A stretch of DNA of 64,000 bases from Chlorops oryzae (lineage: Eukaryota > Arthropoda > Insecta > Diptera > Chloropidae): NCBI GenBank assembly GCA_020466095.1, contig CM035807.1, positions 39,272,348 through 39,336,347 on the forward strand, given 5' to 3'. Position 1 is the first letter of the stretch. Every line of letters begins with the position of its first letter. The position numbers and the translations under genes were made by a program. The notes under the pieces were generated by a model. That model searched no databases. It worked only from the letters and a program-made list of their open reading frames with translations, and was not told the origin of the DNA. Below are positions 58,107 through 64,000 of this stretch, one piece after another.

Positions 58107-58624
58107 CAGAGGTGGGCACGCCTTGAGCTCGCGAGCGAAGAGCTTTCACATGTACGCATGATGAGCTTTTGTGTTTTCACACCTACGGGACTGTCCGGTT
58201 TATGCTTAGTGGTGCCACATTTTTCCGAGAAAAGACCCCTTAGACCTATTAAAAACCCCTTTTCCAAATTTTCCGAAATCAAAAAACCAACGAAAAATCC
58301 CACAAGGATTTTTTGGAAAAAGTTGGAAATGTAAGAGGTCCTGGTATATACTCTGATTGCATGAATGTTTAAATTAAGGAAGTTAGCTGGAAATTATGAA
58401 TTGTAGAAGTCATGTGACCCGTAATGGTAATGTTGGCTATTAATTCGCTAGTTGGAGAAAAAATTTGGCTGCTTAGAGGTATTTTCGTTTGTTTAGCGAA
58501 CTCTCTTACTGGCAGCCCTGCTCGCATCTGACAATCAGTTGTTTGCCGAATTATCAACAAAAGAGCTTTTGCGCGTATCCAATGCAATCGCAAAAATTGA
58601 ATACATTCACATTGCCCACCTCTG
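58107..58624. mobile_element. hAT-type MITE, CAGAGGTGGGCA ends
   Basis: The ends are CAGAGGTGGGCA and TGCCCACCTCTG. The 8-bp TSD CCGTAGAG lies at 58099-58106 and 58625-58632. Near 58200-58290 it carries a remnant resembling the element at 40877 (GTGGTGCCACATTTTTCC, AAAACCCC-type repeats). Confidence 0.92.
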
Positions 58625-58844
58625 CCGTAGAGCAATGAAACGTGGCACCAAGTCTGTATTTGACATAATTAAGAAAAATATAAAGACTCATCAAAATCGG
58701 CCACCCCCACCGCGAGTGTTGACGTTTACCAGATTCTTGACGTTTATGATTGTCCTCATTTTAGATCAAAACATAGTCGGGACTATAGTTTTACACGATT
58801 TTTTAGTATAAACTAAAACAAACCAATAATCTGAATCAAACAAA

Positions 58845-59078
58845 TGAATCATCGCCTCGAATAACGTTGTAAGCGACAAATTTTTTGAGCCTTTTTCCGC
58901 ACTGACAATCATACTCTATCCCCTCTCAAAAAAGTTTTTTTATTTGGTAAACTCTTGGATATTGCTCAAGACCTTATAACGATAAAGAAGTGAAATGACT
59001 TTATTCGTACCGGCTGGCATGACAAATTTCCAAAAATGTTAATTTGTCGCTTACAACGTTATTCGAGGCGATGATTCA
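58845..59078. mobile_element. 234-bp MITE with perfect 38-bp terminal inverted repeats
   Basis: TGAATCATCGCCTCGAATAA begins a 38-bp repeat mirrored without mismatch at 59041-59078. Flanks are A-rich and give no decisive target duplication. No coding capacity. Confidence 0.85.
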
Positions 59079-59539
59079 AATGTTTATTTATTTGTAAAAA
59101 TTGAAAAAAATATTTTTGCAATTCGACATCATAATAGGCCTATTATGATGTCGATTTTAAAATAATAATGAAGCATAATATTGAACACTAGTTTTGAGAA
59201 AGTTATAAAAAATTGTTTTTACAAACAAAAAAATGGCATAAATAACATGTTTTTAAGAATTGAAATTTTTCAAGGCTGCAATAATAAATTTCAAAACGCA
59301 CCATTTCAAAAAATAAAGGCAAAGGCGTGAAAATAATTGTTTCAAAAAATGCACGCCATTTTAAAAAATCAAGGCAAAAAATAAGCAGACATACTACGAA
59401 GTGTTATAATAAAGAATTTCAAATTTATGAATCTGCAAATTCCAAAATAAAAAAATTCTTCACAATAACAAAAAACAAAAAACAACGCTTTCTTAAATTT
59501 AGGTTAAAATCTTAGTTTAAATCTTATTGCATAAAATAT

Positions 59540-59680
59540 TGTTCGGCACTCGTGTCGAAACTCAGCTTTTTTCGCACTCGTGGTATTGTAAAACTCGGCT
59601 GCGCCTCGTTTTACAACATTTACCACTCGTGCAAAAAAAAGCTTCATTTCGACACTTGTATCGAAAATATCTATTATGAG
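59540..59680. repeat. Hairpin repeat with ACTCGTGTCGAAA arms
   Basis: CACTCGTGTCGAAA and TTTCGACACTTGTATCG form outer arms; GCACTCGTGG and CCACTCGTGC inner arms; TTGTAAAACTCGGC and CTCGTTTTACAA the core. It is a nested palindrome of about 130 bp, a probable small MITE. Confidence 0.65.
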
Positions 59681-61199
59681 TTTTTTAGAGCTCATTTTAT
59701 ACCGCAAAAAATTTCAAAAATTTCGAAACAACTGAACAAAGAGAGCAAAATCTACATTGTTCGCACAAAAGGAGGTTCTCGAAATTCTGAGAATTCGTAT
59801 TTTATACGTAATTCCAGCTAAAATTTTCTATTACGCAGAGTTTAACTTTTAGAGATTTTAGGTTTTGTTGACGTTTTAGAATAGTCAATGTAAATAAAAA
59901 GGTGTTGACGTTTTGGGATGTTGACGGAATAGGAGTTGAAGTTATCCCGCGTGTACTGTAGTTAATTGTTGCTATTATAATTCGGCTTAATGAATAGGAA
60001 TGCCTAAAAGTATACTATACATTTTGAAAGATTTTTATTGCAATTGTCATGCATTTTTCTTACAAAAATGATATCTTAAAATTGCTAGGCTATGCCGGCC
60101 GTTTTTTTTTTTTTTGTTCATGATATGTTAGAACTAACTAAAAGCTTTAATTTTTACACTATTTGAAAATAACTGCTCGTAACTCAGATTAGTTCTATTC
60201 CAACAAAGATAGCAAATCCTGTAGTTCATTTTCATTTCCGCTTAACTTTTAAAACTACTTATCGTATTGTACTGATTCCTTTCGGTGATTTCATGAGTAA
60301 ATGTTATTTTTTACTAAAGAACACAATTTTTTTGTACAGAAGCGATTTTATTTTACATTAATGCCGTAACCCAATTTAATAAAAATCTTAGTCAATTATT
60401 AACCTTGCATGTTTATGTGACTTCCAACGGGTATAACCAAGTATTAATATTACCTTTTGACACAAAAGCTTATGGATTTCTCTTATTTAGACAAATCTCT
60501 ACAAAACTTCGACATTACTTTTTCGAAATCATATGGTCGAAAAATGGAATTTTTTCCGCTGCATAACCACGGTGCGCCGCACAGTGTCGCGACTCCATAC
60601 ATTTCTTGGCCAAAAATAGAAGGCGTGGTCGTAGAGCAATGAAATTTGGTTGGAGTATTACTATAGCCTAAATTAAGAAATTTTGAGAAAATCATAGAAT
60701 TTCGCCAACTGCCACGCCCACCTCCCATATAAAGTGATTTTCTAATTTCCACAGTTTTAAAGTTAGAAAGCTTAAACTTAGTACACAGATTATGTATAGG
60801 AAAAAAATGTAGACCCCAAAATATTTTTTTGGTGCCACGCCCCCTTCAGAAACTACGCCCCTTCAAAGTGCGCACTTTTATGGTGCACTTGTTTATATAG
60901 AATTTTTTTTAGCTAATTAAAAAATAAAGAAACTTTTTATGGATTTCAACACTTAAAATATATTTTTATCACAATTCAAAAAAATTTTAGGTCTACACGA
61001 CGACTTACGATAATTGCAATGCAGTGAAAATGCATGAAAATTCAACAAAACAATTGTACCGCTTTCGCCCGTACGCTCATTCAATAATCACTGCTGTTCC
61101 AAAATTATTAAATGTTTGAGTGTTAATTCTTCTTGAAATTTGGCATGGACATTTCTTTTGATGAGATTAAGAAATTTTCAAAATTCCCCTTTAAACCCT
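59681..61199. other. Unassigned stretch with GCCACGCCC-bearing repeat
   Basis: At 60560-60870 GCGCCGCACAGTGTCGCGAC and GCCACGCCCACC or GCCACGCCCCC occur in a non-coding repeat like that near 58040 and 11660. No ends or gene. Confidence 0.4.
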
Positions 61200-62130
61200 C
61201 TACCCACTCCACAGAATTTTTTTTTTTCGAATCATGCTACTTTTAATCGTAGAATTATTTAATATGTGTGTTTTGTATTTAATACATAAAACGAATAAAA
61301 TAAAATAAAATGGAAAATTGTACAAAATTATTTTTGTTAAATGTCGTCGGAATCGGAGGCACAACAGTCTGATGTCCAATATGTCAATTGAGTCCAATAT
61401 GCTTTGAGCTGTTCTCACTAATAATGCTTGTAAGGGTACCTCTGCAGACACCTCGGACAAAATAATTGGTTTTGGTAGCAAACGCTCCATTTCATTGTGC
61501 AATGAATAGTAGCTTGGAAGGCAATCTTTGTTCACGGAATTCATTACGAATCGTAAAATATTATATTTACGGACAGAAAGTTGAAGGTCAAAGTATAAGG
61601 CCAACGATCGTGCAACTGACAAGCGATTTACCATATGTTCTTGCCTATTGATTTTTTCAGCCGCCGCCAGAATTTCCCCTGAAGAAGAAACTTTTAAGTC
61701 TCCTACTTTTCTACGTTTCGATCTTTCAGCAGAGTCTTCATACGATTTTCGTGGCCTTCCTTTGCTAGTACTCGGATGTACTCTTTTGGATGTAGCCAAA
61801 AACAATTTCATTAAGATCAAACAAACCCAAAGTTGCACAAAGCTCACCTCGTCATCATATGTCTGTAACTTGTCACTTTGTTGTTGTTGTTGTTGTTGTT
61901 GATTCATCTGATTATTAGATGTCTATAATTGAAATTAAAATAAACTATGTTTATTTTAAATCTAATATTAAAAACTCCTGTACTTACTGCCTCACTAATT
62001 TTAAAATCGATGGAGGAATTTAACCAATTCGCATTGGTTTCTTCGAATGCAGTTTTCCTCCTAACGCTTTGATGCCACTTTTTTTGAATTTTGGATCCAA
62101 ACCAGCTTAATTTTGTTTTCAAATCTTCTT
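61200..62130 (-). CDS. Unrecognised polyglutamine/basic protein, probably two or more exons
   Basis: The upstream exon (about 61983-62122) encodes MKTKLSWFGSKIQKKWHQSV and ends at a GTAAGT donor. An acceptor (ATTATAG near 61924) leads into MNQQQQQQQQSDKLQTYDDE. A GAG/GTGAGC donor-like site and a conserved-looking block KGRPRKSYEDSAERSKRRKV follow. Next come a long helical part (LSVARSLALYFDLQLSVRKY, MNSVNKDCLPSYYSLHNEME) and SAEVPLQALLVRTAQSIL. The frame is open to 61200 but beyond about residue 180 becomes low-complexity, so the real end or a splice is near 61330-61360. The KGRPRKS..D.AERSKRRK block resembles a multicopy arthropod protein family of unknown function, probably transposon-linked (memory-based). 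No catalytic motif is seen. Confidence 0.5.
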
Positions 62131-63100
62131 CATCTAAATCTGCAAAATAAGTTTATTTAACAAAACTTATCATATCGTTTTGTTTTGCTCCCCATTTTCT
62201 GTCTTTAGAAGAGAGCCACACACTATAGAGTTCCCTTCTAGCAACGGAGATCACTATAATAAAATCGACATAACAAAAAAACCCGCAGGAAAAAGCAAAT
62301 CATATTACATACTTATGTTTATATCACTTTGAGGTATATAAAACAAAAAAACACTTTGCGGTTTGAGGGGTCGTTTTTTTATTTTTTAATTTTAAAAATT
62401 TTATTTTGCTTTTTATCGCTTCTTTTTATAAATTCCTTATTTTGATGTAACGGAAAATAACATATGTTACAAATATAAACAATAAATTAAATGTCACTTA
62501 AAGCATAAAGCTTATGTTATAATTTGGCATATAAATAATTAAGGTGAGACTACTTTCAACAAAATTATAGCACTCCAAATATTAGCTATTTTTAAAAGTT
62601 TCGCTAACAGAATCGAACAAATTTCGCTTAGTGTAACTTTAAAGCGTGCTGCGCTTAAACGGCTTAACATATTAAGAAAATTTTTGTTGATTACTCTTAG
62701 TATAAATATTGACTACTCATAACAGTAAAAATTTTTAAGCATTTCCAATCTTCATTTTTGGCATTTTTGGCCGCGCTCGCGACACTGTGCGCCGCACTGC
62801 CATCTGTCACATAGAAATTAAATTACATGAAAATGTATGAGAGCGAACAGTCATAAAGTAGCATAGCATAGCATGGCATAGCGTTCCATAGAATTTAGAT
62901 TTCTGTGCTAATTTGCCAGATTTAGCATTGCTAGTATTTGGAAAATTGCATTAATTACTCGCAAAGCTGCCAGTTGAAGTTCAATTCACTTATTATTAGT
63001 TTCTGATAAGGAAACCATAAGTTTTGCAAAATCATACTTAAATAAAATGGAGCAAATTGAAATATGAAACAAACAGCTTATTGCTGTGCTTCACTGTTTA
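62131..63100. other. Unassigned AT-rich stretch
   Basis: GCATAGCATAGCATGGCATAGC near 62863-62884 is a short simple repeat, and GCGCTCGCGACACTGTGCGC near 62773 resembles the segment at 60575. No gene. Confidence 0.4.
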
Positions 63101-63200
63101 NNNNNNNNNNNNNNNNNNNNNNNNNNNNNNNNNNNNNNNNNNNNNNNNNNNNNNNNNNNNNNNNNNNNNNNNNNNNNNNNNNNNNNNNNNNNNNNNNNNN
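63101..63200. other. Assembly gap (100 N)
   Basis: Exactly 100 N, size unknown. Confidence 0.99.
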
Positions 63201-63290
63201 CTATCCCGGGATCCCGAAAATTGGCTGTAGGTAATCCCGAAATCCCGGGATTGGAAAAAAACGGCGGGATTGAAACCTCTAGTTGAAAGC
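63201..63290. repeat. Truncated palindromic MITE end
   Basis: ATCCCGGGATCCCG, AATCCCGAAATCCCGGGATT and GGCGGGATTGAAACCTCTAG look like the end of a hAT-type MITE whose other end lies in the gap. Confidence 0.5.
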
Positions 63291-63722
63291 CAATTGTATG
63301 GGCTTGTGGGAAAAATTCAATTGATGGTAAAAATTTGAGCCGTTGAGGGCAAAATAAACGGTCAGAGTGAAAAATTCTGAAAAAACTTTAAATTTTTTAC
63401 CTTTGGCAGCCATTTTGGTATGAAAAGTGTTCAATTAACACCCACATTTTTTATTTTATTCGGCTTAAGCTTACGTTACGGGTGTTTCTGAGATTTCACC
63501 CATATTCGGTACATAGACGAAGAATGACCTCCTGATTTCAAATCAAAATTTGGGGGTTGCATCTACATAGCGTAAAAGTTATAACCATTTGTATGAAGAA
63601 TGTATACAAACTCACTTACAGCTACTACGTAGCGCTGCCAGACTTAATATTTTTGATCTAACTAGCAATTAGAAGATTTTTTTTAGCTGTTTGTATTTCA
63701 GATAATGAAAACCAGAGAAATG

Positions 63723-63810
63723 GTCGCGTCCGTAGCCATTATGTCGCGTCCGTAACCACTATGTTGCAGCCATTACCATAATAAAGAGAAAAAATGTCGC
63801 GTCCGTAACC
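63723..63810 (+). repeat. Three copies of GTCGCGTCCGTAACC
   Basis: Copies at 63723-63737 (one change), 63743-63757 and 63796-63810, all on the plus strand, the first two 20 bp apart. They share GTCGCGT with the reverse complement of the 42-44 kb motif. Confidence 0.75.
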
Positions 63811-64000
63811 ACCAATTGTCGCAATTTTGGGGAAAATGAAACAATTTTCGCCTGCGGCGCTTTTTCCAATATTTAAGAACCATCAAATTTTTTTGTTCCA
63901 TTATTAAGGGTACCTCTAGTACTAGGGTCCCAACAAGCAGGATAGGGAAATCTGACCAGCATTAAGTCCATTCGACCTAGTTTGGTTGAATTTTCCCTAT

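Overview
This window is AT-rich eukaryotic DNA dominated by transposons. It most likely comes from a higher dipteran. The evidence is the GTCY/TA microsatellite-bearing DINE-1/mini-me (Helentron-type) repeats, a fly-like Tim17 gene, Pao/BEL and jockey-like retroelements, hAT, pogo and piggyBac-type DNA elements, and short introns. Two 100-base N blocks (29255-29354, 63101-63200) are assembly gaps. I cannot name the species; a tephritid or calyptrate fly would fit.

Host genes are few. The one clear gene is a single-exon Tim17 (27126-27572), an inner-membrane protein-import subunit. Two weaker candidates exist. One is a small two-exon gene fragment at 28192-28506. The other is an unrecognised protein on the minus strand at about 61200-62130, with a polyglutamine run and a basic GRPRK segment. 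Nearly everything else is mobile DNA, and many insertions can be dated against each other because the target-site duplications (TSDs) are still readable.

Layout. 1-2596: minus-strand, intron-containing hAT transposase gene, split by a TA-flanked MITE. 2.9-4.7 kb: two tandem DINE-like elements. 5.8-10.8 kb: a terminal-inverted-repeat element and its partial inverted copy, holding tRNA-derived SINEs, a foldback element inside a SINE, and a DINE inside one arm. 14.0-15.6 kb: pogo-like element with nested insertions. 15.7-17.8 kb: plus-strand LINE reverse transcriptase split by a hAT MITE that itself holds a TA MITE. 18.0-18.8 kb: TTA-flanked element. 19.0-21.9 kb: minus-strand LINE split by a TTAA element, a SINE and a hAT MITE. 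23.7-26.5 kb: DINE copies in an inverted-repeat element. 27-28.5 kb: Tim17 and the small gene. 29.4-33.2 kb: minisatellite and an internally deleted Pao/BEL element. 34.6-38.1 kb: two inverted-repeat elements, one with an unrecognised transposase remnant. 40.6-44.7 kb: a 4.1-kb terminal-inverted-repeat element carrying two hAT MITEs, a SINE and a six-copy 15-bp motif. 47-48.2 kb: the longest DINE. 48.9-54.1 kb: a near-complete hAT transposon (8-bp TSD, broken transposase) holding a 2.75-kb hAT-type MITE, which in turn holds two smaller elements. 55-64 kb: decayed tandem repeat, more MITEs, a second SINE type and the polyglutamine gene.

There is no operon-like cooperation among genes. The biology here is layered transposition. 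The most unusual patterns are the repeated association of tRNA-like promoter modules with long inverted-repeat elements, and the dispersed same-strand motif CGTAACTCACGCGAC.
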